Assembly (NCBI RefSeq): GCF_004349245.1
Contig: NZ_SMLC01000066.1
Span: 1-36,704 of the forward strand
Source: Actinomadura sp. 6K520
Lineage (GTDB): Bacteria; Actinomycetota; Actinomycetes; Streptosporangiales; Streptosporangiaceae
Direction of reading: 5' to 3'
Length of the DNA: 36,704 nucleotides
Position numbers and translations under genes: made by a program. This document shows positions 8,059-15,397 of the stretch, piece after piece. Each line of letters opens with the position of its first letter. The stretch's first letter is position 1. The notes beneath the pieces were generated by a model. That model saw only the letters and a list, made by a program, of their open reading frames with translations, had not been told where the DNA came from and ran no database searches.

Positions 8059-8099
8059 GCCGAGGGGCCCGGCGGCCGTGTGCCGCCGGGCCCCTCGGC
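8059..8099 (+). terminator. Terminator after glnA1
   Basis: Perfect 18-base inverted repeat (8059-8076 with 8082-8099) around the loop CGTGT, starting 8 bases after the glnA1 stop. There is no long T run. It also lies just downstream of the convergent oxidoreductase gene and may end both transcripts. Confidence 0.85.
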
Positions 8100-8128
8100 G
8101 TTCCGGCCCGGTCCGGCGCGGATGCCCG

Positions 8129-9157
8129 CTACGGGCGGGGGTCCAGGGAGATGTGCGGGGAGAGCGCGCGGAGGAAGTCCGGCGCGTCGAAGATCTCGCC
8201 GGCGGAGGCGACGCCGACCGTCCTGGTCCGCCCGGTGAGGATGCGGCCGACGGCCTCCACCACGAGCGGCGCGGTGACGGCGTAGATGTCGCGTCCCCGC
8301 GCCGTGGCGCGCCGCTCGGCGCCGCCGGAGCGCACGACGACGTCGACGACGAACGTCTGCGCCGAGCGTCCCAGTTCGTCGGCCGGGGCGGGTTCCGGGG
8401 TCTCCGGGGACGACAGGTCCCTTGCCGCCTCGACCGTCATGTAGGTGCGCACTTCGGGGATGTCGAGGTGGCTGGGGAGGGTGACGACGTCGGCCATGGT
8501 GAACTCCCCGATGACGGCTCGGCGCCCCGTCGGGGCGGGGAAGGGCCATTCCAGGGCCGGCGGGGCGTCGTCGCGGTACTCCAGCCGGCCGTTGCTGTGG
8601 CGGACGCGCCGGCCGTCCCGCCGCAGCCGGGAGACCGCGCCGGCGGCACGCGTCCCGGCGGTGGGGTGCCAGCCGCTCAGCCCGTAGGCGACGTGCGCCT
8701 CGTCGGCTGCCGTCCAGTCGCCCATCGCGGTCGTCGCCAGCAGGTCGCCGAGGCCGCCGTAGAAGGCCATCGCGGGGACGATCACCGCTCCGGCGGCACG
8801 GGCGCGGTCCGCGAAGTGCGCGAACGTGTCGGCGTTGGCCTCGATCTCGGCGGCCACGTCCACGTACGGGATCCCGGCGCGCAGGGCCGCCTCGATCACG
8901 GGGGCGGCCGTCGTCGCGAAGGGGCCGGCGGCGTTGACGACGGCCGCAGCGCCGGCCAGGGCCGCGTCGAGCGAGGCCGGGTCGTCGACCCGCGCCGGAC
9001 GGACCTCCAGCCCGGATCCGGCCGCCAGCGCCGTCAGCTTCCCGGCGTCGCGCCCGGACGCGACCGGCACGAGGCCGCGCTCCCGGAGCCGTGCCACGAC
9101 GAAGCGCCCGGTGTGCCCGTACGCGCCGTACACCGCCACCATGGGCCCTGATCCCAC
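8129..9157 (-). CDS. Saccharopine dehydrogenase-like NAD(P)-binding oxidoreductase
   Basis: 342-residue protein with an N-terminal Rossmann fold (VAVYGAYGHTGRFV, the nucleotide loop) and the general layout of the saccharopine dehydrogenase/trans-acting enoyl reductase family. The middle block GPFATTAAPVIEAALRAGI and the YVDVAAE block are typical. The natural substrate cannot be told. The GTG at 9157 is chosen because AAGGAGG lies 4 bases upstream; the ATG at 9142 lies 15 bases further in. It is divergent from the GlxA-type regulator at 9269, so it is the likely target of that regulator. Confidence 0.8.
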   Translation of the reverse strand: MGSGPMVAVYGAYGHTGRFVVARLRERGLVPVASGRDAGKLTALAAGSGLEVRPARVDDPASLDAALAGAAAVVNAAGPFATTAAPVIEAALRAGIPYVDVAAEIEANADTFAHFADRARAAGAVIVPAMAFYGGLGDLLATTAMGDWTAADEAHVAYGLSGWHPTAGTRAAGAVSRLRRDGRRVRHSNGRLEYRDDAPPALEWPFPAPTGRRAVIGEFTMADVVTLPSHLDIPEVRTYMTVEAARDLSSPETPEPAPADELGRSAQTFVVDVVVRSGGAERRATARGRDIYAVTAPLVVEAVGRILTGRTRTVGVASAGEIFDAPDFLRALSPHISLDPRP

Positions 9158-9234
9158 GGGTCCTCCTTCTCCTCGAACGACCCCTGCCGGGATCTGCCGC
9201 GACCATCCTGGCGGGCGGCACCCCGCCCGGCGAG

Positions 9235-9269
9235 TGTCTGGAACGCCATGATCCGTACAATTCCGGACA
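9235..9269. promoter_or_regulatory. Candidate operator for the GlxA-type regulator
   Basis: Imperfect inverted repeat, TGTCTGGAA (9235-9243) and TTCCGGACA (9261-9269), 8 of 9 positions paired, 17-base spacer. The arms flank a good -10 (TACAAT, 9256-9261) that ends 7 bases before ATG 9269. It lies between the divergent oxidoreductase and regulator genes. Autoregulation is an inference. Confidence 0.4.
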
Positions 9270-10249
9270 TGAACACTGTCGCGCTGGCCGTCACCGACGG
9301 GATGCTGCACTTCGAGCTGTCGCTGGCGTACGAGGTCTTCGGGTCGGGCGGCCCGGCCGGCGTGGCCGCTCCCTGGTACGACCTCGCCGTCTGCGGGCGG
9401 GGGGCGGTGCTGGCCGGCCGGTTCCGGCTGGAGCCCGACCACGGACTCGACCACCTCCCGCGCGTCCAGACCGTGATCGTCCCGGGCTGGGCCGACACGG
9501 ACGTGGAACCGCCCGCCGACCTGGTCGACGCGGTGCGCGCGGCGCACGAGGCCGGTGCGCGCGTGGCCTCCCTCTGCACGGGCGCGTTCGTGCTCGCCGC
9601 CGCCGGCCTGCTCGACGGGAGGCGCGCGACGACGCACTGGGCGCACACCGAGGCCCTGGCCGCGCGCTACCCCCGGGTGGAGGTCGACCCGGACGTGCTC
9701 TACGTGGACGACGGGAGCGTGCTCACCTCCGCCGGCAAGGCCGCCGCGATGGACCTGTGCCTGCATCTCGTCCGCCTCGACCACGGGGCCTCGACCGCCA
9801 ACGCGCTCGCCCGCCGCCTTGTCGTGCCGCCGCACCGCGACGGCGGCCAGGCCCAGTTCGTCACGAGCCCGGTGCCCGCCCAGGACGGCCATCCGCTGGC
9901 CGAACTCCTCGGCTGGGCGATCGAGCGCCTGGACCGGCCGCTGACCGTGGAGGACCTGGCCCGCCGCGCGCGGATGAGCTCCCGCCATCTGGGCCGGCAG
10001 TTCAGGTCCGTGACCGGCACCACCCCGCTGCAGTGGCTGCTGGTCCAGCGGATCCGGCGCGCCCAGGAACTGCTGGAGAGTACCGACGACGGCATCGACG
10101 CCATCGCGGCGGCCACCGGCATGGGCACCGCCGCGACGCTGCGCCGGCACTTCAGGCGCACGGTCGGTGTACCTCCGGACACCTACCGCCGCACCTTCCG
10201 CGCGGGCAGGCCGCCGGATGGAGCGCCCGGGCCGTTCCGTCCGGTTTGA
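9269..10249 (+). CDS. GlxA family (DJ-1/PfpI + AraC) transcriptional regulator
   Basis: 326-residue regulator. The N-terminal half is a DJ-1/PfpI (class I amidotransferase-like) domain with the usual nucleophile region VASLCTGAF, cysteine included. The C-terminal half (about 215-310) holds two AraC helix-turn-helix units: LTVEDLARRARMSSRHLGRQF and IDAIAAATGMGTAATLRRHF. Such proteins sense small molecules through the DJ-1 part. I take ATG 9269 because TACAAT ends 7 bases before it; an in-frame ATG at 9248 would add 7 residues and read through that -10. The divergent oxidoreductase gene is the natural candidate target. Confidence 0.88.
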   Translation: MNTVALAVTDGMLHFELSLAYEVFGSGGPAGVAAPWYDLAVCGRGAVLAGRFRLEPDHGLDHLPRVQTVIVPGWADTDVEPPADLVDAVRAAHEAGARVASLCTGAFVLAAAGLLDGRRATTHWAHTEALAARYPRVEVDPDVLYVDDGSVLTSAGKAAAMDLCLHLVRLDHGASTANALARRLVVPPHRDGGQAQFVTSPVPAQDGHPLAELLGWAIERLDRPLTVEDLARRARMSSRHLGRQFRSVTGTTPLQWLLVQRIRRAQELLESTDDGIDAIAAATGMGTAATLRRHFRRTVGVPPDTYRRTFRAGRPPDGAPGPFRPV

Positions 10250-10392
10250 CGGGGGCGGCTGGCATCATGTCCGCGGGGGCGCGGGAGCATGTCGGGCGCA
10301 TCCCGCGGGACGGCAGAGCACCGGGCCTCGCCGCGTGCGAGCCGCTCGACGCACCGTGGACGGGCGGATCAGCGCGGGTGAGAGGGGGCGGG

Positions 10393-12528
10393 ATGACGGA
10401 CGACGCGAAGAGCGTCCTGCGGGGCGGGTACGCGCTGCTGGGCGCCGCGCGTGACCTGATCGCCGATCACCGGCGGGGGCTGGCGGACGTGCACGCGGCG
10501 CTGGCCCCGTTGCGGGCCGATGCCGCGCGGGAGCAGCTCGGGTCGATACCGCTCGCCCGGTTGAAGGACGTCACGGACGGGCGGCTGCGGCTCGGCCCGC
10601 TGGAGGAGGCCGGGTTCGCGAGCGTCGCCGATGTCCTGGAGGCGCCGCCGTACCGGCTTCAGCTGCTGCCGGGGATCGGGCCGCAGACCGCGCGGCAGCT
10701 GCACGCGGCGGCGGCGAGCCTGGCGGAGGCGGCGGAGCGGTCGGCGAGCATCCGGATCGACGTGGACCGGCGGGACGAGGCGATGACGCCCGTGGTCGTC
10801 GCGCTGCACCGGCTGGTCAACGCGGGGCCGGAGCTGCCGCGCGCCCGGGCCGCCGCCGAGGAGGTGGACGAGCGGTTCGGGCCGCTGGTGCACGACGCGA
10901 GACCGGCGGGGTCGTGGTGGCGGCGGATCTTCGCGCGGCCGGCGCGGCGGGAGCGGGCGCGGGAGGCGGTCGGCGAGCTGGCCGGGGCGCTGCGGGACGA
11001 GGAGGCCCGGGGGTCCCGGCTGCTCATCTCGCAGGCGTCGGTGGATCTGCTGCGGCCGCATGTCTCCCCGGACGAGGCGTGGATCGACTTCGAGCTGCGC
11101 GCGTCCGACTACCAGACCCTGCTGGCGGAGCTGGCGGCGCTGGATCCGGAGCGGGACGCCGCCCAGGGGTTCCTGCCGGGTGATCTGGCGGCGCGGGTCA
11201 AGGCGCAGCCGCTCGATGACACGTACCGGCGTGTCTCCCTGCGCGGTTACCAGTCGTTCGGGGCGCGGTTCGCGCTCGTCCAGCGGCGGGTGATCCTGGG
11301 CGACGAGATGGGGCTCGGGAAGACCGTCCAGGCGATCGCCGCCATCGCGCACCTGCGGGCGCGGGGGGCGACGCACTTCCTCGTGGCGTGCCCGGCGAGC
11401 GTGCTGATCAACTGGGTCCGGGAGATCGAGTCGCGCAGCACGCTCGCCGCGCATCCGCTGCACGGGCACGGGCGCGCGGCGGCGTTGCGGAAGTGGGCCG
11501 GGGACGGCGGCATCGCCGTGACGACGCTGGCCACGCTGCATTCGCTGAACGTCCCGGACGAGGTCGAGCTCGGCATGTTCGTCGTCGACGAGGCCCACTA
11601 CGCCAAGAACCACGAGACCCGCCGCGCCCGGGCCGTCGCCCACTGGTGCCGGCGGACCGAGAACGTGCTGTTCCTGACGGGGACGCCGATGGAGAACCGG
11701 GTCGAGGAGTTCCGGAGCCTGGTATCGCACCTGCGGCCCGAGGTGGCCGGGCAGGTGCGTCCGAGCGACGCGGCCATGGGCGCGCGGGCGTTCCGGTCGG
11801 CGGTCGCGCCGGTCTACCTGCGGCGCAACCAGCGGGACGTGCTCGTCGAGCTGCCCGAGGTCGTGCACGTGGACGAGCTGGAGGAGTTCAGCCGGGCGGA
11901 CGCGGCGGCCTACCGGCGGGCCGTGGCGGACGGCAACTTCATGGCGATGCGCCGCGCCGCGTACGCCGTCCCGAAGAAGTCCGCCAAGCTCGGGCGCCTG
12001 GTGGAACTGGTGGAGGAGGCCGACGCCAACGATCTGAAGGTGGTGGTGTTCTCCTACTTCCGGGACGTGCTGGACGCCGTCCACGGCGCGCTCGGCCCGC
12101 GGGCCCGCGGGCCGATCTCCGGTGGGACACCGCCGGCCCGGCGCCAGGAGATGGTGGACGCGTTCACCGCCGAGCCCGGGCATGCCGTCCTGCTGGCGCA
12201 GATCCAGGCGGGCGGGGTCGGCCTCAACCTGCAGGCCGCGTCCGTGGTGATCATCTGTGAGCCGCAGGTGAAGCCGACCATGGAGGCGCAGGCGATCGCC
12301 CGCGCGCACCGGATGGGGCAGGTGCGGACCGTCCAGGTGCACCGGCTGCTGACGCCCGGCGGCGTGGACGAGCGGATGCTGGAGATCCTCCAGGTCAAGA
12401 CCATGCTTTTCGACGAGTACGCGCGGCGCAGCGACCTCGCGGAGCGGACGCCCGACGCGGTCGACATCTCCGAGCAGGCCCTCGCCCGGCAGATCGTCGC
12501 CGAGGAGCAGGAGCGGCTCGGGACCTAG
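10393..12528 (+). CDS. SNF2-family DEAH helicase with N-terminal HhH
   Basis: 711-residue protein. A helix-hairpin-helix (LLPGIGPQTARQL, about 91-103) lies in a helical N-terminal region. A basic stretch (about 174-192, WWRRIFARPARRER) follows. The SNF2 motor starts near 280: motif I GDEMGLGKT (303-311), motif II DEAH (399-402), motif III LTGTPMEN (428-435), motif V QAGGVGLNL and motif VI QAIARAHRMGQ with its arginine finger. All motor motifs are intact, so it should be an active DNA translocase or annealing helicase. No methylase, nuclease or other defence gene is next to it, so a phage-defence role cannot be argued from context. ATG 10393 follows a GAGGGGG stretch; the frame is open far upstream, but no better start fits. 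Confidence 0.85.
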   Translation: MTDDAKSVLRGGYALLGAARDLIADHRRGLADVHAALAPLRADAAREQLGSIPLARLKDVTDGRLRLGPLEEAGFASVADVLEAPPYRLQLLPGIGPQTARQLHAAAASLAEAAERSASIRIDVDRRDEAMTPVVVALHRLVNAGPELPRARAAAEEVDERFGPLVHDARPAGSWWRRIFARPARRERAREAVGELAGALRDEEARGSRLLISQASVDLLRPHVSPDEAWIDFELRASDYQTLLAELAALDPERDAAQGFLPGDLAARVKAQPLDDTYRRVSLRGYQSFGARFALVQRRVILGDEMGLGKTVQAIAAIAHLRARGATHFLVACPASVLINWVREIESRSTLAAHPLHGHGRAAALRKWAGDGGIAVTTLATLHSLNVPDEVELGMFVVDEAHYAKNHETRRARAVAHWCRRTENVLFLTGTPMENRVEEFRSLVSHLRPEVAGQVRPSDAAMGARAFRSAVAPVYLRRNQRDVLVELPEVVHVDELEEFSRADAAAYRRAVADGNFMAMRRAAYAVPKKSAKLGRLVELVEEADANDLKVVVFSYFRDVLDAVHGALGPRARGPISGGTPPARRQEMVDAFTAEPGHAVLLAQIQAGGVGLNLQAASVVIICEPQVKPTMEAQAIARAHRMGQVRTVQVHRLLTPGGVDERMLEILQVKTMLFDEYARRSDLAERTPDAVDISEQALARQIVAEEQERLGT

Positions 12529-14126
12529 GCCCGGGATTCAGGAGGCCCGGGGCGCCGGCCGCAGGTGGCGTCGGCCGCGGGGACGGTGCCCTGGAGAAGG
12601 TAGGCGTGCACCGTCTCGCGGACGCAGGGGTCGCCGGTGTCGTAGGCGCCGTGCCCGTCCCCCCGGAGCGTGAGGAGCGTCGCCCGTCCGCCCAGTTCCC
12701 TCGTCAGCGCGGGAGCCCACGCGTAGGGGGTGGCCGGGTCGCCGGTGTTGCCGATCACGAGGATCGGCGCGGCGGACGGCGCCGACACCTCGCGGGCCGC
12801 GTCGTCGCCCGCCACCGGCCAGCCCGTGCACTCCAGCAGGCTCCAGGCCATCGACGTCCCGAAGACCGGGGAGGCGGCGCGGAACCTCGGCAGGAGCCGC
12901 CGGACGTCGGCCGGGGTGTGCCGGTCGGCGCGGTCCGCGCAGCTGATCGCGGTGTTGGCGGCGGCGAGGTTGGTGTAGGTTCCGTCCTCGCCGCGGCCGT
13001 TGTGCGTGTCGGCGAGCATGAGCAGCAGCGAGCCGTCACGCCGCTTGACCGCGTCGACGAGGCCCTGCGCGAGGTAGGGCCAGGCGTCCCTGGAGTACAG
13101 CCCGGCGGCCACCCCGGTCATGGCGAGGCTCTGGGTGAGCTCGCGGCCGGCGGACGTGGGCAGGGGGGTCCGGTCGAGCCCGTCCATGATCCGCCCGATC
13201 GACGCCACGACGGACGGGCCGTCGGTCCCCATCGGGCAGTGCTTGCGGCCGAGCCGCGCGCAGGCCGCGCCGAAGTCGCCGAGGGCGCGCTGGAACGCGG
13301 CGGCCTGCTGGAGGGCGAGGTCCACGCCGCCGATCCCGGGGGCGACGGCGGCGTCGAGGACCGCGCGGCCGACCCTGTCGGGGAACTGGCGGGCGTAGGC
13401 GCCGCCGAGCCAGGTGCCGTAGGAGACCCCGAAGTAGTTCAGCTTCTCGTCGCCGAGGGCGGTGCGGATCAGTTCCATGTCGCCGGCCGCGTTGCGGGTG
13501 CCGACGTGCGGCAGGAGGCCGCCGGAGCGGGCCGCGCACCGCGCCGCGTACGCGGCGCGGTCGTCGAGGTACGCCTTTTCCTCGGCGGGTGTGTCGGGGC
13601 TGTCGTCGCGGGCGACGAGTTCGTCCATGCGCCGGTCGCCGACGCAGGTCACGGGGGTGCTGCGCCCGACGCCGCGCGGATCGAACGCGACCAGGTCGTA
13701 GCGCGTGCCCAGTTCCGCGTACTGGCCCGCGAAGCGGGCGAGCGTGTCGACGCCGTCCCCGCCCGGCCCGCCGAAGTTGAACAGCAGCGAGCCGATGCGG
13801 CGGCGCGGCTCGGACGCCGGCGTCTTGAGCAGCGCGATGTCGATCTTCCGGCCGGACGGGTCGGCGTAGTCCAGGGGCACCTTCAGGGTCGCGCACCGGA
13901 ATCCGGCCGGCGGCTTCGCCAGGCCCGGCGCCGGTTTCGGAAGCCCGGTGCAGCGCTTCCAGTCCGGTGGGGAGACGGCGGCGGGGGGAGTGCTCGACTC
14001 GACCGCGGCCGTCGTCGCCGCCGCCCGTTGCGCGGCCGTCCCACTCAGGCATGAGATGAGGCCGGAAACGGCCAGTGCGGCGGCGCCGATCAGCACGGTG
14101 CCGGATATCGCCCTCTGACGGGCCAT
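12525..14126 (-). CDS. Exported TAP-like alpha/beta hydrolase (tripeptidyl aminopeptidase type)
   Basis: 533-residue secreted hydrolase of the family that includes Streptomyces tripeptidyl aminopeptidases. The N-terminus has a short basic part, a hydrophobic stretch (about 10-24) and a lipobox-like LISC with Cys26, so it may be a surface lipoprotein. The oxyanion region is FNFGGPGGDG (117-126). The nucleophile is Ser235 in GVSYG, with Asp463 (NTGDPATPY) and His492 (GDGHGAYD) completing the triad in the C-terminal TAP domain. Start ATG 14126 is preferred over GTG 14147 because a GGGGGGA stretch lies just upstream and the signal sequence then begins normally. Its stop codon shares the bases CTAG with the stop of the convergent helicase gene. 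Confidence 0.88.
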   Translation of the reverse strand: MARQRAISGTVLIGAAALAVSGLISCLSGTAAQRAAATTAAVESSTPPAAVSPPDWKRCTGLPKPAPGLAKPPAGFRCATLKVPLDYADPSGRKIDIALLKTPASEPRRRIGSLLFNFGGPGGDGVDTLARFAGQYAELGTRYDLVAFDPRGVGRSTPVTCVGDRRMDELVARDDSPDTPAEEKAYLDDRAAYAARCAARSGGLLPHVGTRNAAGDMELIRTALGDEKLNYFGVSYGTWLGGAYARQFPDRVGRAVLDAAVAPGIGGVDLALQQAAAFQRALGDFGAACARLGRKHCPMGTDGPSVVASIGRIMDGLDRTPLPTSAGRELTQSLAMTGVAAGLYSRDAWPYLAQGLVDAVKRRDGSLLLMLADTHNGRGEDGTYTNLAAANTAISCADRADRHTPADVRRLLPRFRAASPVFGTSMAWSLLECTGWPVAGDDAAREVSAPSAAPILVIGNTGDPATPYAWAPALTRELGGRATLLTLRGDGHGAYDTGDPCVRETVHAYLLQGTVPAADATCGRRPGPPESRA

Positions 14127-14179
14127 TCGTCCCCCCGTTCGTCTCACGGGGGGTGATCAAGACGTACCCAGGTCCTTCC

Positions 14180-14207
14180 AAGCTGACTCTTCCTTCTAAA
14201 CTGACTC
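14180..14207 (+). repeat. Direct repeat AARCTGACTC in a divergent promoter region
   Basis: AAGCTGACTC (14180-14189) and AAACTGACTC (14198-14207), 18 bases apart start to start, in the 250-base gap between the exported hydrolase and the PAP2 gene. The second copy contains TAAACT (14197-14202), a good -10. A pair of regulator half-sites is possible. The gap is noticeably richer in A and T than the rest of the window. Confidence 0.35.
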
Positions 14208-14245
14208 CCGATCAGTGCCGGGCTCCACGTGGGGAGGAGTCGCAA

Positions 14246-14317
14246 ATGGGTACGGACCGCAAAAACACTCCCCCGGAAGTCCGGATACCGCGTCAGGGTC
14301 GTACTACTCAAGTCTGA
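14246..14317 (+). CDS. Possible 23-residue peptide
   Basis: Short frame encoding MGTDRKNTPPEVRIPRQGRT plus three more residues. It has an unusually strong ribosome site (GGGGAGGAG, 14231-14239) 6 bases before the ATG, and a candidate -10 (TAAACT, 14197-14202) about 50 bases upstream. The peptide is basic and proline-containing, with no membrane segment. It ends 59 bases before the PAP2 gene, so it could be a real small protein or a translated leader controlling that gene. No family is recognised; the case rests on the expression signals alone. Confidence 0.35.
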   Translation: MGTDRKNTPPEVRIPRQGRTTQV

Positions 14318-14376
14318 GATGAAGACCATTCGCCGCGGTGATCACAGCCGGGGGGCGCCCCGCGAAGATAGGTACC

Positions 14377-15291
14377 ATGGCTCAAACCGCCCCCCCAGCA
14401 GCCCGCGGATACGAGGCCCCCGAGGCTAGACGAGGCGAGCGGCGAACGGCGGCCGCGGCGATGCGGCGCCGGGTGCGCACCGCGCCTCCGGTGTGGCGTG
14501 AGCTTCTTCTGGTCGTCCTCTTCTACACCGCTTATACGCTGACGCGCATCATTCTGGTTCAGGACGGTACCGGGCCCGCGTTCGAGAACGCCGACCAGAT
14601 CCTCGCCGCGGAGCGTGCCCTGGGGCTGGACATCGAGCTCTACCTCAACGAGACGCTGCTGGCCGTGCCGTGGCTGGCGCGCGCGGCGAACGTCTTCTAC
14701 GCGACGATGCACTTCATCGTGACGCTCGGCGTCGTCGTCTGGCTGTACCGGTACCGTCCGCAGCACTACCGGTGGCTCCGCACGTCGATCATGGTGGCGA
14801 CCGGGGTGGCGCTGCTCGGTTTCTGGCTGTACCCGCTGGCGCCGCCGAGGTTCCTGCAGCACGAGGGCTTCGTCGACCCGGTGACGGCGCTGCACTCGCT
14901 CGGCCTGTACGCGAGCGACGCGTCCGGGACGCTCACCAACCAGTACGCGGCCATGCCGTCGATGCACGCCGGATGGGCGCTGTGGTGCGGGGTCATCCTG
15001 GTCAAGCTGGCCGCGCACAAGTGGACCAAGGCCCTCGGGGCGATGTACCCCGCCACGACCGTCGTCGTCATCCTCTCCACCGCCAACCACTACGTGCTGG
15101 ACGCGGTGGCCGGGATCGCGCTGGTCAGCGGGGCGCTGTGGCTGTCGTGGGTGCTGTACGCGCGGTGCCCGGGGCCGCTGCTGGTCGCGCGGGCCCGCGT
15201 CTCCCACCGCCTCGCGCAGCGCACCGGCCGCGGCGCGGGCGGCGGCCGCGCGGCCGGCTCCCCCGCCACCCGGTGCGCCGGGCGCACCTGA
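14377..15291 (+). CDS. PAP2-superfamily membrane phosphatase/phosphotransferase
   Basis: 304-residue polytopic membrane protein with about six hydrophobic segments (first near 34-50, after a basic N-terminus). The PAP2 active-site motifs are present as AMPSMHAGWALW (the PSxH-type motif) and STANHYVLDAVAG (HX3D, the second active-site histidine and aspartate). The spacing and the NHY form resemble the inositolphosphotransferase branch (PAP2_3; inositol phosphorylceramide synthase-like), so it may move a phospho-head group in lipid or lipoglycan synthesis rather than act as a plain phosphatase. The substrate is inference. ATG 14377 is preferred to GTG 14338, which gives a longer N-terminus without a ribosome site. 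Confidence 0.78.
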   Translation: MAQTAPPAARGYEAPEARRGERRTAAAAMRRRVRTAPPVWRELLLVVLFYTAYTLTRIILVQDGTGPAFENADQILAAERALGLDIELYLNETLLAVPWLARAANVFYATMHFIVTLGVVVWLYRYRPQHYRWLRTSIMVATGVALLGFWLYPLAPPRFLQHEGFVDPVTALHSLGLYASDASGTLTNQYAAMPSMHAGWALWCGVILVKLAAHKWTKALGAMYPATTVVVILSTANHYVLDAVAGIALVSGALWLSWVLYARCPGPLLVARARVSHRLAQRTGRGAGGGRAAGSPATRCAGRT

Positions 15292-15307
15292 CCGCCCCGT
15301 GCACAAG

Positions 15308-15358
15308 GAACCCGTGCCCCCGACGAACCCGTGCCCCGGATGAACCCGTGCACCCGAT
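15308..15358. repeat. Three tandem 17-bp repeats
   Basis: Three exact-period 17-base units beginning GAACCCGTGC, at 15308-15324, 15325-15341 and 15342-15358, differing at a few positions in the second half. They lie in the convergent gap between the PAP2 gene and glnE, directly before a terminator stem. Confidence 0.85.
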
Positions 15359-15362
15359 GACC

Positions 15363-15390
15363 GCCGTGTACCACGCTGGTGGTACACGGC
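15363..15390. terminator. Two-way terminator between the PAP2 gene and glnE
   Basis: Perfect 12-base stem (GCCGTGTACCAC at 15363-15374 with its complement at 15379-15390) and a GCTG loop, 8 bases from the glnE stop on the other strand. Confidence 0.75.
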
Positions 15391-15397
15391 CGGCCCG

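Noticed and set aside
9091..10392. Long N-terminal extension of the SNF2 gene back to 9091
   Set aside because: The extension overlaps the whole GlxA regulator in another frame and is an Arg/Pro/Gly-rich shadow; the protein proper starts at 10393.
10393..12528. SNF2 gene as the motor of a phage-defence system
   Set aside because: No methylase, nuclease, phospholipase D or other defence gene lies beside it; neighbours are a regulator and an exported peptidase-like hydrolase.
15308..15358. Short tandem repeats as a CRISPR remnant
   Set aside because: Units are contiguous without spacers and no cas gene is present.
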